DNA of 60,109 bases from a virus: positions 1 through 60,109 of the IMG/VR virus record IMGVR_UViG_3300005842_000013; one strand, written 5' to 3'. A program made the position numbers and the translations under genes. The notes under the pieces were generated by a model, which ran no database searches, was not told the origin of the DNA, and saw nothing but the letters and a program-made list of their open reading frames with translations. This document shows positions 8,203-16,067 of this stretch, piece after piece; the first letter of the stretch is position 1; each line of letters begins with the position of its first letter.

Positions 8203-8488
8203 CCTTCCGCCCTTCGCCTGGCAACAGGAGATCGACCACCAGCGCCCGCATCGGCGTGTTAATGTCGATCGTCTCTTTGGGCTTGCCGTAGGCGTAGTGG
8301 TGGAGCATCGTCACGATAGCGGGATGGAGCCTGCCGCGGCGATATTGCTCGAGCATCTTCTTCTGGCCAGCCGCATCCTCGACGAAGGTTCTCGCCGCCT
8401 CACGAATGACCTGCGTCGCCTTGTTCGGCACCCCAGGAGTTCGCCCCGGAGACCCGCCACGTTTCAAGTTCGCCACATTTCGTGCCAT
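8183..8488 (-). CDS. terS: Terminase small-subunit-like protein
   Basis: A 101-residue protein with a basic Gly/Pro-rich N-terminus (KRGGSPGRTPGVPNKATQVI) and helices ending in LHPAIVTMLHHYAYGKPKE. The pattern GRPxGxPNK...LHPA....YG.P is common in small terminase-like phage proteins that lie directly upstream of terL, as here. It would recognise the packaging site. It overlaps the upstream gene as TAATG. Confidence 0.7.
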   Translation of the reverse strand: MARNVANLKRGGSPGRTPGVPNKATQVIREAARTFVEDAAGQKKMLEQYRRGRLHPAIVTMLHHYAYGKPKETIDINTPMRALVVDLLLPGEGRKGDGDDQ

Positions 8489-8730
8489 TACCGGTCTCTC
8501 TCGGATTCTCTGTCCGATGCGGCCCTCTTCCGACCCTTGGGTTTCTTTACCGCGTCTTCTGGGACCAGCGTGACGTAGAAGCCACCTTCATATTCATCGA
8601 GTCGTTCCAATAGTTTAGCGGCATCCTGTCGTGAGAGGAGGAGCGTCAGTCTTGCTTCGCCATCTCGATCGGAGCCGAGGCAGGTCCGGCCATCGGCTAA
8701 TTGGGCGAGGAAGACGATCGGATCACTCAC
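8488..8730 (-). CDS. Hypothetical protein
   Basis: An 80-residue protein with beta strands (DPIVFLAQLADGRTCLG, EARLTLLLSRQDAAKL, GGFYVTLVPEDAV) and a highly basic tail (KKPKGRKRAASDRESERDR). Not recognised. GTG at 8730 is preferred because it overlaps the preceding stop as GTGA. It is the first gene before the terminase pair. Confidence 0.6.
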   Translation of the reverse strand: MSDPIVFLAQLADGRTCLGSDRDGEARLTLLLSRQDAAKLLERLDEYEGGFYVTLVPEDAVKKPKGRKRAASDRESERDR

Positions 8731-8894
8731 AGGCCCAACCACAAGCGCCACGCCGCACGGGCGAGTCCGTTATAGGCGACCAGCAACCCCAAACCGATCA
8801 CAAGTGCGAGGAGCACGAACGCCGTCGCCGCGAGATCACCGCCTAAGGTGGCGTCTTCCCACATATCACGTAAGCGTTCTAGGAATGTCGGCAT
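8727..8894 (-). CDS. Small single-pass membrane protein
   Basis: A 55-residue protein with one long hydrophobic helix (residues about 20-43, AATAFVLLALVIGLGLLVAY) after an acidic amphipathic N-terminus. ATG at 8894 follows a GGCGG ribosome-site-like sequence; an ATG at 8903 is also possible. It overlaps the previous gene end by 16 bases. No function recognised. Confidence 0.6.
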   Translation of the reverse strand: MPTFLERLRDMWEDATLGGDLAATAFVLLALVIGLGLLVAYNGLARAAWRLWLGL

Positions 8895-9442
8895 AACCGC
8901 CATCGCTTCGATCGCTCGGCTTGGATCTGCTGGGCAGTCAGCCAAATGCAGCCGATTTGATGGCCGCCGTCAGGATCCTCAGCGATGTCTCTCCCTTGAC
9001 CGCAGAAGAAGCAGCGTTCGTCATCGTACATCCCATAGAACTCCCAGGGCGGATTCGCCGCGATCTGAAGCACTGACGCCTTCAGGGCATCCCGCTCCTG
9101 CTCCAATCCGGCGATGCGGCCGGCGGACTCGTTCAGCCGCTGCTCGAATCGAACCGATCGATCCTGTGCCTGCTCAAGCTGCTCGCGTAGGGCTTGGGCT
9201 TCTTTCGGTGAGAGGTAGCCTTCTTCGTGAAGTGCAGCCAACACCTTGTCGGCAGCAGGATCGCATCCACAATGCGGCCAATCGCAGTCTTGTGGCTCGA
9301 CCGGATCGCCACCATGGCGTGCCTTGCACTGGAATGAATCACGTCTGATGGCAGCCAACAGATCGCGACCAAGGTTGCCGTACCCATGGCTGCGCAGGAG
9401 CCTCGCCGCCTGTTCTGCGAGTTGGTCGAGACTGTCGCTCAT
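8879..9442 (-). CDS. Hypothetical coiled-coil protein with Cys clusters
   Basis: A 187-residue protein. Residues about 1-60 carry CDWPHCGCDP, the middle is a coiled coil (EAQALREQLEQAQDR, RIAGLEQERDALKASV), and the end has CFFCGQGRD. The coil-plus-Cys layout is shared with Ea22-like accessory phage proteins, but no family is assigned. Overlaps its upstream neighbour as ATGA. Confidence 0.65.
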   Translation of the reverse strand: MSDSLDQLAEQAARLLRSHGYGNLGRDLLAAIRRDSFQCKARHGGDPVEPQDCDWPHCGCDPAADKVLAALHEEGYLSPKEAQALREQLEQAQDRSVRFEQRLNESAGRIAGLEQERDALKASVLQIAANPPWEFYGMYDDERCFFCGQGRDIAEDPDGGHQIGCIWLTAQQIQAERSKRWRLCRHS

Positions 9443-9996
9443 GACTGTGGCTCCTCAGGTCGTCCCGTGATCCGTACCTGCATGTCATCTGCCGTGAGCT
9501 GTTCGGAGGACGATGCCTCGGCGGCAATTTCATCGGCGATGCCAGCCCAAGCCTGAAGACGGCGCTCACGATCCTCTTGCGGTCTCGGCGGGACCGTGGC
9601 GTCTGGGGCGGCTGGGAGTGGCATCCAGGCAATAGGCTCTGCCGCCCTGTCGAACATGCAGCCGTTCCAGAAATACCAGCCTTCATCAATCGCTGGGTGG
9701 TCCTCAATGCAGTGACCGCCGCGCATGTAGTGCCCGACTAGACAGCAGTGCGGAATACCAGCCCGCGCCTTCACCCACAACACCACTTCAGTTCCATCCT
9801 TCGGCGCGCTCGACATGTCCCGCCGCTGCGACTCTCCCCGGAGCCGATCGATCTCGGCGAGGAGCTTCGGTACGTCCTCCTGAGCCTGCCGCGCAATGGC
9901 GGTCGGCGTCGGATATGGAAGCGTCTGCGGCAACGACGCATCCCATCGCTGCCTCAGCTCCTGCTCCTCCTGCGGCGTCAATCGCTGATCGGTCAT
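9439..9996 (-). CDS. DUF551-containing protein
   Basis: A 185-residue protein. The segment SSAPKDGTEVVLWVKA...WYFWNGCMF...PIAWMPLPAAP (about 62-130) is the DUF551 signature (aPkDgt.vll ... W.p.P.pP), found in many phage early genes with unknown role. Flanking regions are helical. A second DUF551 protein is encoded at 10798-11151. Confidence 0.75.
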   Translation of the reverse strand: MTDQRLTPQEEQELRQRWDASLPQTLPYPTPTAIARQAQEDVPKLLAEIDRLRGESQRRDMSSAPKDGTEVVLWVKARAGIPHCCLVGHYMRGGHCIEDHPAIDEGWYFWNGCMFDRAAEPIAWMPLPAAPDATVPPRPQEDRERRLQAWAGIADEIAAEASSSEQLTADDMQVRITGRPEEPQS

Positions 9997-10208
9997 TGGG
10001 TACCGGCTTTCTCGTCTTCGAACGGATCGTCTTCGCGGTACTCATCATCCGGCTCGCACGCGCAATCGATGTCGTACTCTGGCGAATAGACGTGATGGCA
10101 GACCGCGCATAGCTCCAGCAGCTCAGACCCCGTTCGCATGCAGGTGCCAGAGCCTCGGCATAGATCATCAGGGCACGATTTGAAGTCCTTCGGGCAGATG
10201 GAAGGCAT
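9993..10208 (-). CDS. Small Cys-rich protein
   Basis: A 71-residue protein with six Cys in the order CPKDFKSCPDDLC...C...CAVCHHVY...CAC and a very acidic C-terminus. Two zinc sites are possible. ATG at 10208 follows a GGAGGGG ribosome site. Not recognised. Confidence 0.65.
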   Translation of the reverse strand: MPSICPKDFKSCPDDLCRGSGTCMRTGSELLELCAVCHHVYSPEYDIDCACEPDDEYREDDPFEDEKAGTQ

Positions 10209-10210
10209 CG

Positions 10211-10426
10211 CTACTTCCCCTCCTCCACTTCCCAGTACTCGCAGTCCCATGATTCAGGCGTTCTGAGACCATCGCGCAGCACCCTCACGAGATGCGAATC
10301 TGGGAGCCGGCCATAGCCGACGACCACACCGGTCCGAGGCGTCGTGGAACGCTTGCCGACGATAGCCGCGCATTCCTCCGTCATCCGGACATGGACGCCT
10401 TTCCGGAACTTGTGTCGAGCGTTCAC
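10211..10426 (-). CDS. Small beta-barrel-like hypothetical protein
   Basis: A 71-residue protein, RKGVHVRMTEEC...RTGVVVGYGR...LVRVLRDGLRTPE...WDCEYWEVEE, with a strand pattern like SH3-type or KOW-type small barrels. The start is GTG at 10426, overlapping the preceding stop as GTGA. Function unknown. Confidence 0.6.
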   Translation of the reverse strand: MNARHKFRKGVHVRMTEECAAIVGKRSTTPRTGVVVGYGRLPDSHLVRVLRDGLRTPESWDCEYWEVEEGK

Positions 10427-10797
10427 TTCGAAGCCTCCTCGGTCGCGGTGGGCTGGGGTTCGTGGAAGATACAGCCCCAGTGCGCAGCTTCAGCGGCCAA
10501 TAGACTTCCGCGCACCCCTCGCGGCACACGCACGTTCACACATGACACGACGGCCGAACCTGTCATCGGGTTGATTGCGCGCTTCGAGAACCGACACGAG
10601 TCGCACGTCCCCCGCTTGCTGAGGCGCTCCAAGGCGTCGGCGGCATCCGACATCAGCGTCACGATCTCGGCCATCTCTGGCCATGAAACATCAGGGACAC
10701 AATCCGTGTTCTCAATATTAAGCGCGGGTCCAGGCGCTTCGAATTCCGCTCTGGATCGAAGTCGCTGCACCAGTCCCTGGAGATCCTGATCGGCCAT
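10423..10797 (-). CDS. Hypothetical protein with Cys motif
   Basis: A 124-residue protein. The N-terminal half is helical (DLQGLVQRLRSRAEF, EIVTLMSDAADALERL); the C-terminal half contains CDSCRFSKR...SCVNVRV...WGCIF, a possible zinc site. No family recognised. ATG at 10797 lies immediately after the TAA of the previous gene. Confidence 0.65.
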   Translation of the reverse strand: MADQDLQGLVQRLRSRAEFEAPGPALNIENTDCVPDVSWPEMAEIVTLMSDAADALERLSKRGTCDSCRFSKRAINPMTGSAVVSCVNVRVPRGVRGSLLAAEAAHWGCIFHEPQPTATEEASK

Positions 10798-11151
10798 TTA
10801 CGGCTGCTCCTTCGCTGGCTTTGGAGGCACCGGCATCCAGTGCGACGGATTCCGTGCGAGTCGTTCACCGCTCCACGTTGTCACCCATGACGACGGAAAG
10901 CCATCATCTCGGCTAGCCTCATCACATGCGCTGTATCTGCACAGCACGAGACCGAGCGACGGCGACAGGATCAACACCTCGGTGCCGTCCGTTGGAGCCG
11001 TATCGATTGGGCGCCATCCCTGTTCGGCGGACTCCAGCGCTTCCTTCGCCTTCACCCCGAGATCTCTCATGACGTCTGGTCCGTTATGGCCTGAGGAGTA
11101 GGACTTGGGATCGGCGTAGAAGATCAGGGCATCGAGGATCTGTTGATTCAT
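10798..11151 (-). CDS. DUF551-containing protein (second copy)
   Basis: A 117-residue protein. GWRPIDTAPTDGTEVLILSP followed later by PSHWMPVPPKP is the DUF551 signature, as in the gene at 9439-9996. The N-terminal part differs (MNQQILDALIFYAD). ATG at 11151 sits 5 bases after GGAG; a GTG one codon earlier is also possible. Role unknown. Confidence 0.75.
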   Translation of the reverse strand: MNQQILDALIFYADPKSYSSGHNGPDVMRDLGVKAKEALESAEQGWRPIDTAPTDGTEVLILSPSLGLVLCRYSACDEASRDDGFPSSWVTTWSGERLARNPSHWMPVPPKPAKEQP

Positions 11152-11159
11152 CACAACTC

Positions 11160-11543
11160 CTAGGCGACGATAAGGTTCACTTCGATGCCGCGCTTGTGCA
11201 TCTCGAAGATCACCAGCCGACAGAATGCGCGTCGCATCGCCTCTTTGATGTCCCGCCCGTCTCCGCTACCACTGGCGAGCTGCATGATCTCGGCTGGCCG
11301 ATCGTCCGTCGCTTCGATGATGTTCAGCGTCTTGTCAATGCCGTCCTGATACGCTGCGGCATAGTCGAGCAGGATGTGCGGCTCCGCAAGGTTCGATCGC
11401 TCTCGCTGCACTTCACCGACGATCAGGTTGGGCTGCGACCGCAGTTCAGCGACGACTTCCTTCAGTGCTTCCCACGTCATCCCGGCTCGCTCGATGTGGG
11501 TCAGCGTGCTGTTGTAGCCGATCGAGATGTGGTAGCCGGTCAT
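11160..11543 (-). CDS. Hypothetical protein
   Basis: A 127-residue protein. It opens with YHISIGYNSTLTHIERAGMTWEALKEVV and continues helical, with DGIDKTLNIIEATDDRPAE and REIQ-free, charge-balanced sequence to the C-terminus KRGIEVNLIVA. No family recognised. It lies in the leftward early operon between DUF551 and DUF1064 genes. Confidence 0.65.
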   Translation of the reverse strand: MTGYHISIGYNSTLTHIERAGMTWEALKEVVAELRSQPNLIVGEVQRERSNLAEPHILLDYAAAYQDGIDKTLNIIEATDDRPAEIMQLASGSGDGRDIKEAMRRAFCRLVIFEMHKRGIEVNLIVA

Positions 11544-11553
11544 GACGGTCCCC

Positions 11554-11979
11554 TCAGTAGATTTCGCGAATTCGCACGCCGTGTTCCGCCAACAACCACC
11601 GTTTCCGCATCATGTAGGCTGTGGTGCGGGTATAGGGGCTCTTGACGTCTTCGCAGACAACCTCTCCGGTTTTCACCACGCGATAGCGGAAATCAAGCGT
11701 CACGTGTCCCGCTTTGGCGCCTCCGACCACATGCAAGTCATAGCGTGGCTGACATTGGAGATCCGCGATCTCCCCCGCGGCTTGCAGGATCGCGAGATCC
11801 AGATAGCGCTTCAGTTCACGCATCGAGTCGAACGTGCGGCCCTCATGCTGAACTCGGCGATTCCCGTACTTGTTGCGCTTGGCTGGCCCTGAGACGACTG
11901 CCGACACCTCGGCTTCGCTCATACCGTTCCGTTCGGCGATCGCGGCTTGGAGATGCTTCGGTGGACGCCAGGATGCCAT
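11554..11979 (-). CDS. DUF1064 PD-(D/E)XK-type nuclease
   Basis: A 141-residue protein with NKYGNRRVQHEGRTFDSMRE, then RYLDLAILQAAGEIADLQCQ, then VTLDFRYRV...GEVVCEDVKSP. This is the DUF1064 layout: E of the recognition helix, then the D...ExK-like core (FD, ED-V-K). Family members are predicted endonucleases or Holliday-junction-resolvase-like enzymes in phage recombination. Lies near the helicase and Erf genes. Confidence 0.82.
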   Translation of the reverse strand: MASWRPPKHLQAAIAERNGMSEAEVSAVVSGPAKRNKYGNRRVQHEGRTFDSMRELKRYLDLAILQAAGEIADLQCQPRYDLHVVGGAKAGHVTLDFRYRVVKTGEVVCEDVKSPYTRTTAYMMRKRWLLAEHGVRIREIY

Positions 11980-12396
11980 CTAGCCAACCTCGTCTAGATA
12001 CTCGTATTCGATCCGCGCCACTTCATCTTCGGGCCGGTATGGACGCGTGATTCGGAATCCCTGCATGTTCGGATCGGTTTCGACGATGCGATGCGATTGA
12101 CAGAACATAGCGACGAACTGTTCGGGCGTTAGGTCAGGAAAGCCTTCCTTGATGCATTCTTGGCGGCCATACTCCGGGTCGTCGGTCATGCGGCGTAGCG
12201 GCTCTAGCCGGACGTCCAGCACACGGATCGGGCCGAGGGGGACGACGTGCTCGCCCTGCTTCAGGCCCTGCCCCTTCTCGATGCCGTTCAGGACCTTGCC
12301 AGACTTCAGACGACGCCAGCTATTCCCGGCACGACGGGTCACCGTCTTCGTCCGCGCCTTAAACTGCTGGATCGTCATGGAGAATGCGATGTTCAT
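11980..12396 (-). CDS. ASCH-like protein
   Basis: A 138-residue protein with RTKTVTRR near the N-terminus, then GEHVVPLGPIRVLDVRLEPL and KEGFPDLTPEQFVAMFC. This order (KTVTRR, a basic/hydrophobic strand pair, EGFp.lTpeeF) is typical of phage ASCH-domain proteins, which have a PUA-like RNA-binding fold. The RNA target is unknown. Confidence 0.65.
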   Translation of the reverse strand: MNIAFSMTIQQFKARTKTVTRRAGNSWRRLKSGKVLNGIEKGQGLKQGEHVVPLGPIRVLDVRLEPLRRMTDDPEYGRQECIKEGFPDLTPEQFVAMFCQSHRIVETDPNMQGFRITRPYRPEDEVARIEYEYLDEVG

Positions 12397-12600
12397 CTAG
12401 TCCCCATTCCCCACCCCTAACGGTGCTTTCCCTAGAGACTGTTGTCCATCGCGAGAGGCACGCATCCGATCGGCTTCACGTTCGATCGCCTCATTCAACG
12501 ATTCGCGGTCAAGGCCCAGCCACCAGGAGCCGGCTTTCGGCTGCGGCTTCTGGTTCGCATAAGTCATGCGGGGCATAGTTTTCGAGGGATGACGAGGCAT
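12397..12600 (-). CDS. Hypothetical small protein
   Basis: A 67-residue protein: basic N-terminus, a WWLGLDRESLNEAIEREADRMR helix in the middle and a Gly-rich end. Not recognised. Starts in a TAATG overlap and ends adjacent to the ASCH-like gene. Confidence 0.55.
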   Translation of the reverse strand: MPRHPSKTMPRMTYANQKPQPKAGSWWLGLDRESLNEAIEREADRMRASRDGQQSLGKAPLGVGNGD

Positions 12601-12872
12601 TAGGCTGTCTCCTCCATCTCCCCAGCGCTCTGGTTAGATCTATTTCCACGCGGCGCATACCCGTTGATGACCGCGGTGATGTCGCCGGTGATGACCGCCC
12701 TGGTCACATCGACCATCACGTGATGCCGGATGTCCTTTTCCGCGGCTTCGATCGTCTGAATCAAGAGCGCGGTGAAGATGCACAGGCAATCGCCCATCAA
12801 CATGCCGCGAGCCTGGACCATGCGATCGACTTCTTCGATGTGGCCGTTCAACCGTCCCATGTCCACGTTCAT
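12600..12872 (-). CDS. Hypothetical helical protein
   Basis: A 90-residue, mostly helical protein (NGHIEEVDRMVQARGML, CLCIFTALLIQTIEAAEKDI, VDVTRAVITGDITAVI). Not recognised. ATGA overlap with the preceding gene supports the start at 12872. Confidence 0.6.
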   Translation of the reverse strand: MNVDMGRLNGHIEEVDRMVQARGMLMGDCLCIFTALLIQTIEAAEKDIRHHVMVDVTRAVITGDITAVINGYAPRGNRSNQSAGEMEETA

Positions 12873-13075
12873 GCGGCCACAGCCTTTCTCGCCTGCTCTT
12901 CCACCACTGCTAAGTGATGTGCTGCGATCTCGGTCTCTCTGATCACCAGTTCGAAGTCCTCCCAGTCCACGGGCTCATCGATCTCGATCTGTCGGATCAA
13001 GGGCTTGAGTTTCGCAGCAGCCTTGGTGAAGCTGCGTTTGGCTTCTGCGACGAGGAGACGATGTTGACGAGTCAT
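12869..13075 (-). CDS. Hypothetical helical protein
   Basis: A 68-residue, almost wholly helical protein (RLLVAEAKRSFTKAAAKLK, WEDFELVIRETEIAAHHL). Not recognised. ATG at 13075 overlaps the preceding stop as ATGA, so the longer upstream frame is rejected. Confidence 0.62.
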   Translation of the reverse strand: MTRQHRLLVAEAKRSFTKAAAKLKPLIRQIEIDEPVDWEDFELVIRETEIAAHHLAVVEEQARKAVAA

Positions 13076-13563
13076 GCGGCCTCCGATTTCAACTTGGAAC
13101 GTACCCAGGCTAGGATTCGGTCGTAGCGTTCCTCTGGCGTGATCTCGACACACTTGTTTGCCTGTGCGTCCCACTTGTAGTCGAAATGGATGTCATTCAA
13201 CTCGACGAGCTTCCACGCGACCAACCGAGGCATGCCGGCCTCGATGCCGAGTTCGTCAGTTTCGATATCACATTGGTCCTCTTCGGAGCCCATCTCCGCT
13301 TCGAGCTGACGTTGGGCTTCGTCGACGCTGCCGACTTCCTTGGCTTTCCGCATCAGAAGGAACGCGCCGACCGCGCACACGTCACCATCGCAGGCCACAA
13401 TATGGCTTTGTAGACGCCTATTCGGGAGAGCGACGAGAGCCGCTTCTAGTTCTCGCAATACGGCTTGTCCCTGCTTGCCGGCGATGGAACGTTGACAGTT
13501 CGCTTGCCACAGGTTGAACTGTCCCGGGTAATCTTCTTCCTCGGAATAGCTGATCCTGCTCAT
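13072..13563 (-). CDS. Conserved-type phage hypothetical protein
   Basis: A 163-residue protein. It begins MSRISYSEEEDYPGQFNLWQ and contains RSIAGKQGQAVLRELEAALV and CDGDVCAVGAFLLMRK, a pattern I have seen in many phage early regions with no assigned role. The C-terminal part (PEERYDRILAWVRSKL) is helical. ATGA overlaps on both sides. Confidence 0.7.
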   Translation of the reverse strand: MSRISYSEEEDYPGQFNLWQANCQRSIAGKQGQAVLRELEAALVALPNRRLQSHIVACDGDVCAVGAFLLMRKAKEVGSVDEAQRQLEAEMGSEEDQCDIETDELGIEAGMPRLVAWKLVELNDIHFDYKWDAQANKCVEITPEERYDRILAWVRSKLKSEAA

Positions 13564-13817
13564 GCCGCCGCCTTTCTATCCGTCAACAGATCCGGTGGAT
13601 CATCCTTCCCTGGGTTCTCAGCCGACAGAATCGCTTCCGCTAACGCAATCCGCATGGACACTGTCGCCAGCAACCAGGGCGAGACCTGGGCACCGAGCTT
13701 CGACTCACGACGGATCGACTTCAGCCAGCCGGTATCGATCGCCAGATACGTACGGGCGTTCGCCGACGTGATCGGTTCATGCTTCGAGGAAATGGAGCGG
13801 ATGGGATCAGATCTCAT
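13560..13817 (-). CDS. Hypothetical protein
   Basis: An 85-residue protein with an Ala-rich C-terminal half (LLATVSMRIALAEAILSAEN). Not recognised. It is coupled by ATGA overlap to the helicase gene upstream and to the next gene downstream. Confidence 0.6.
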   Translation of the reverse strand: MRSDPIRSISSKHEPITSANARTYLAIDTGWLKSIRRESKLGAQVSPWLLATVSMRIALAEAILSAENPGKDDPPDLLTDRKAAA

Positions 13818-15202
13818 CGTCGGCGACTCCCGAAGTTGGCCACGCGTTCTTCGGCAACGGCTTCAGGCACACCGAACCCAGGCGCAGGTTCCAGATTCAG
13901 GGTGTGATCGAACCGGAACGCGAATTCATCATCCGGCGGCGACATGTGGCGAGATTTCACGACCAGGCCGAAGAGCACATCCCGGTACCTCTTCCGCACA
14001 TCTTCCGGCAGCGTCTTGCTACGGTCGAAGCGTCTCCATCCGATCAAATAGTCCAGCGCTTCTTCCACCACGCCGGAATCTCGAGCGGAGCCGAGATCGA
14101 GCTGTTGGGACCCGTCGCCACCCTTATCGCGATTGACCTGCACGGCGAGGATCACCGCGACCTTGTGGTCCTTCGCTAAGTCCTTGATGCTGCGGAGCTG
14201 CCGGCTCACGCGGTCGTAGGTGCTGAGTCGTTCATCGCCGCCTATCAGCCCCGTATGGTCGATCGTCACGACGCGAATAGGCTGATCAGGAAACTCGCGC
14301 TGCTGGATCCGCCGCAGCCGTTGCGACATCTGCTCAACCGACAGTCCGGGTTTATCGACGATGCGGAACCGCCTGAACTTCTCGGCGTAGTGCGATGGAT
14401 TTAAGGCCCCAACCTCCAGCCGTTCGAAAACCTGTCGACGCGAGAGGGCGTATTCCGCTTGCACCAACCGCATCGCGATCTGTGCCGCTGGCATTTCCAG
14501 CGAGAAGAACACGTGCGGTTGCTCGCACATGGCCGCCACACGGGCCTGATGGCAAAGCAGTACGGTTTTGCCGATCCCAGGACGAGCCATGAGACCGCAG
14601 ACTTCGCCAGCGCAGACGCCTTCCAACTGCTCGTCGATCGCGCCCAGCCCCAATAGCACGGACCCTTCCCGCCGGCGCGCCGCGTCGTCGGTCAACGCCT
14701 TCCACTGTGCCGCCGGATCGAGCCACGGCGCCGTTGGTGCGTGGCTCAGCCGTAGCGAATCCAACTCCTCGATGAAGGCGTCGAGCGTCCCGTCGACGAC
14801 CGCGTCTGGATTGTGCTGATGGGCGTCGCGGAAACGCTGCTCTGCGGCAGTCAGGCAGCGGTCGCTCCAGAACTCGGTGAGCTTGGCGACGAACCACAGC
14901 ACTTGCGTCTCGTTCGGCCGCCCTGAAACCTCGGCATCCAATTGCCCCAGGTAGACCTTGCCGACCTGTTCCAGCTGTCCAGCGGCGGCGAGATGCGCCC
15001 GCACCATGACGTGGTCTGGATCGGCACCAGCGTCCAGGATTTCCTCGCACGCTTTCCAGATGACCCTGTGCGCTGCGCGGTAAAAGAACTCCTCGCGTAA
15101 CCCGGCATCGCGGAAGCGCGCTGCGACCTTGAAGAGCAGCACAGTGCCTAATACCTGGCGCTCGAGTCGGACGACTTCGTCGTTCAGGCTGCTGTCGGCC
15201 AC
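13814..15202 (-). CDS. DnaB-type replicative helicase
   Basis: A 462-residue protein. The N-terminal helical domain (residues about 1-130) is followed by a RecA-type core with Walker A ARPGIGKT (206-213), FFSLEMPAAQIAMRL (about 232-246), Walker B VVTIDHTGLI (Asp about 315) and AVQVNRDKGG near 360. These are the DnaB-family motifs. The enzyme unwinds DNA ahead of the fork and forms a hexamer. The start is GTG at 15202, overlapping the initiator gene by 19 bases, the standard initiator-helicase pairing. Confidence 0.92.
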   Translation of the reverse strand: MADSSLNDEVVRLERQVLGTVLLFKVAARFRDAGLREEFFYRAAHRVIWKACEEILDAGADPDHVMVRAHLAAAGQLEQVGKVYLGQLDAEVSGRPNETQVLWFVAKLTEFWSDRCLTAAEQRFRDAHQHNPDAVVDGTLDAFIEELDSLRLSHAPTAPWLDPAAQWKALTDDAARRREGSVLLGLGAIDEQLEGVCAGEVCGLMARPGIGKTVLLCHQARVAAMCEQPHVFFSLEMPAAQIAMRLVQAEYALSRRQVFERLEVGALNPSHYAEKFRRFRIVDKPGLSVEQMSQRLRRIQQREFPDQPIRVVTIDHTGLIGGDERLSTYDRVSRQLRSIKDLAKDHKVAVILAVQVNRDKGGDGSQQLDLGSARDSGVVEEALDYLIGWRRFDRSKTLPEDVRKRYRDVLFGLVVKSRHMSPPDDEFAFRFDHTLNLEPAPGFGVPEAVAEERVANFGSRRR

Positions 15203-16065
15203 TGCCCCTCCCGTCGCATCTGTTCCTCGATCATTGAGGCCGCCTCGGCGAGACGCCCAATCGTGCGTGGCTTCCCGTCGAAATGGTCGCCCTTCGCCCG
15301 CATATAGACACGCGTGACGGCTTCAAGTTCGCGGTCGCCGTAGGTGGATACCATCCGCAACGCGTGTGGCCTATCCCGCTCGTAATTGTCCACATAGCTG
15401 GCCCGCCTCAGCTCAAGGTGCAACGTCGAAAACAGGCCCATGAATCGCTCAGCGCGTTCCGAATGCTTTGGGTCTTGCGAATAGTCCGGCGATTCGTCGA
15501 GCGAATGCCTTCGCCTCGGACCGAAGCCATCCACCACAACTCGCCCCCCTTGAGGGGGGTTGGGGGGTGTTAGCTCTTCGGGAACGGTTACGGGAACGGG
15601 GTTCGTGTTTGCTTGCTCATTGCTTAAGCAATTGCTTATCTCTTGCTGAAGCAATTGCTTCAATCTTGCTTGCCGTCTTGCTTCGCCTGACTTCTTGCCG
15701 CCGACACGACCGGCCGCCGACCGCCGCTCCGAGGTCTGCTCGAACTTCTCCCGATCGTTGTGGACGCCGTAGTCGTGGACGCGATAGCCGCCGTCCACAG
15801 ACACGAACAGCCCTGGACCCATGGTTCCATCCGGCCGTCGCACCGGTTGCGCCATAGCACTCGCTACCTTGTTCGGCTGGCGGTCGTGCTTGAAGGTCTG
15901 CACAACACCCGTAGGAAGAAATCCATCCATTCCGTTAGAGTTCGTCCAGCACATGGCTTCTAACCACACCGCGAGCACGCGCCCAGTGGCGTGCTCGCCC
16001 AGCGCGGCGCCGGCTGAGAAGACCTTGCGATGGTCCGGAAACCGATCGTCCACCTTGACCCACAT
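15184..16065 (-). CDS. Replication initiator-like protein (DnaD/O-like position)
   Basis: A 293-residue protein. The N-terminal part MWVKVDDRFPDHRKVFSAG...AVWLEAMCWTNSNGMDGFL is typical of phage replisome-organiser N-domains, which form a winged-helix. A Gln/Asn/Pro-rich linker (about 137-195) follows, then a helical C-domain (ERAERFMGLFSTL...EEQMRREGQW). It lies directly upstream of the helicase gene. The linker DNA holds palindromic iterons, as in lambda O. Function is inferred from layout and context. Confidence 0.72.
   Translation of the reverse strand: MWVKVDDRFPDHRKVFSAGAALGEHATGRVLAVWLEAMCWTNSNGMDGFLPTGVVQTFKHDRQPNKVASAMAQPVRRPDGTMGPGLFVSVDGGYRVHDYGVHNDREKFEQTSERRSAAGRVGGKKSGEARRQARLKQLLQQEISNCLSNEQANTNPVPVTVPEELTPPNPPQGGRVVVDGFGPRRRHSLDESPDYSQDPKHSERAERFMGLFSTLHLELRRASYVDNYERDRPHALRMVSTYGDRELEAVTRVYMRAKGDHFDGKPRTIGRLAEAASMIEEQMRREGQWPTAA
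15543..15560. repeat. GC hairpin with adjacent G-runs
   Basis: Six C, then TTGA, then six G, form a hairpin (15544-15549 with 15554-15559). A second run of six G follows within a few bases (15563-15568), so the plus strand has paired G tracts able to form a quadruplex. The DNA codes for a Pro-rich linker (NPPQGG) in the initiator gene and lies about 60 bases from the iteron-like palindromes. Confidence 0.5.
15606..15690. other. Candidate origin of replication (iteron cluster inside initiator gene)
   Basis: Two near-identical 18-base units, TTGCTTAAGCAATTGCTT at 15620-15637 and TTGCTGAAGCAATTGCTT at 15643-15660, are spaced 23 bases apart. Each contains the palindrome AAGCAATTGCTT. TTGC recurs about eight times in 80 bases, and the stretch is AT-rich for this genome. 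Iterons inside the initiator gene are the lambda-type origin design. Binding by the initiator is inferred. Confidence 0.6.
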
Positions 16066-16067
16066 AG

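Noticed and set aside
15599-15690. CRISPR-like array from repeated TTGC units
   Set aside because: Units are too short and lack unique spacers; the palindromic spacing fits iterons in a coding gene.
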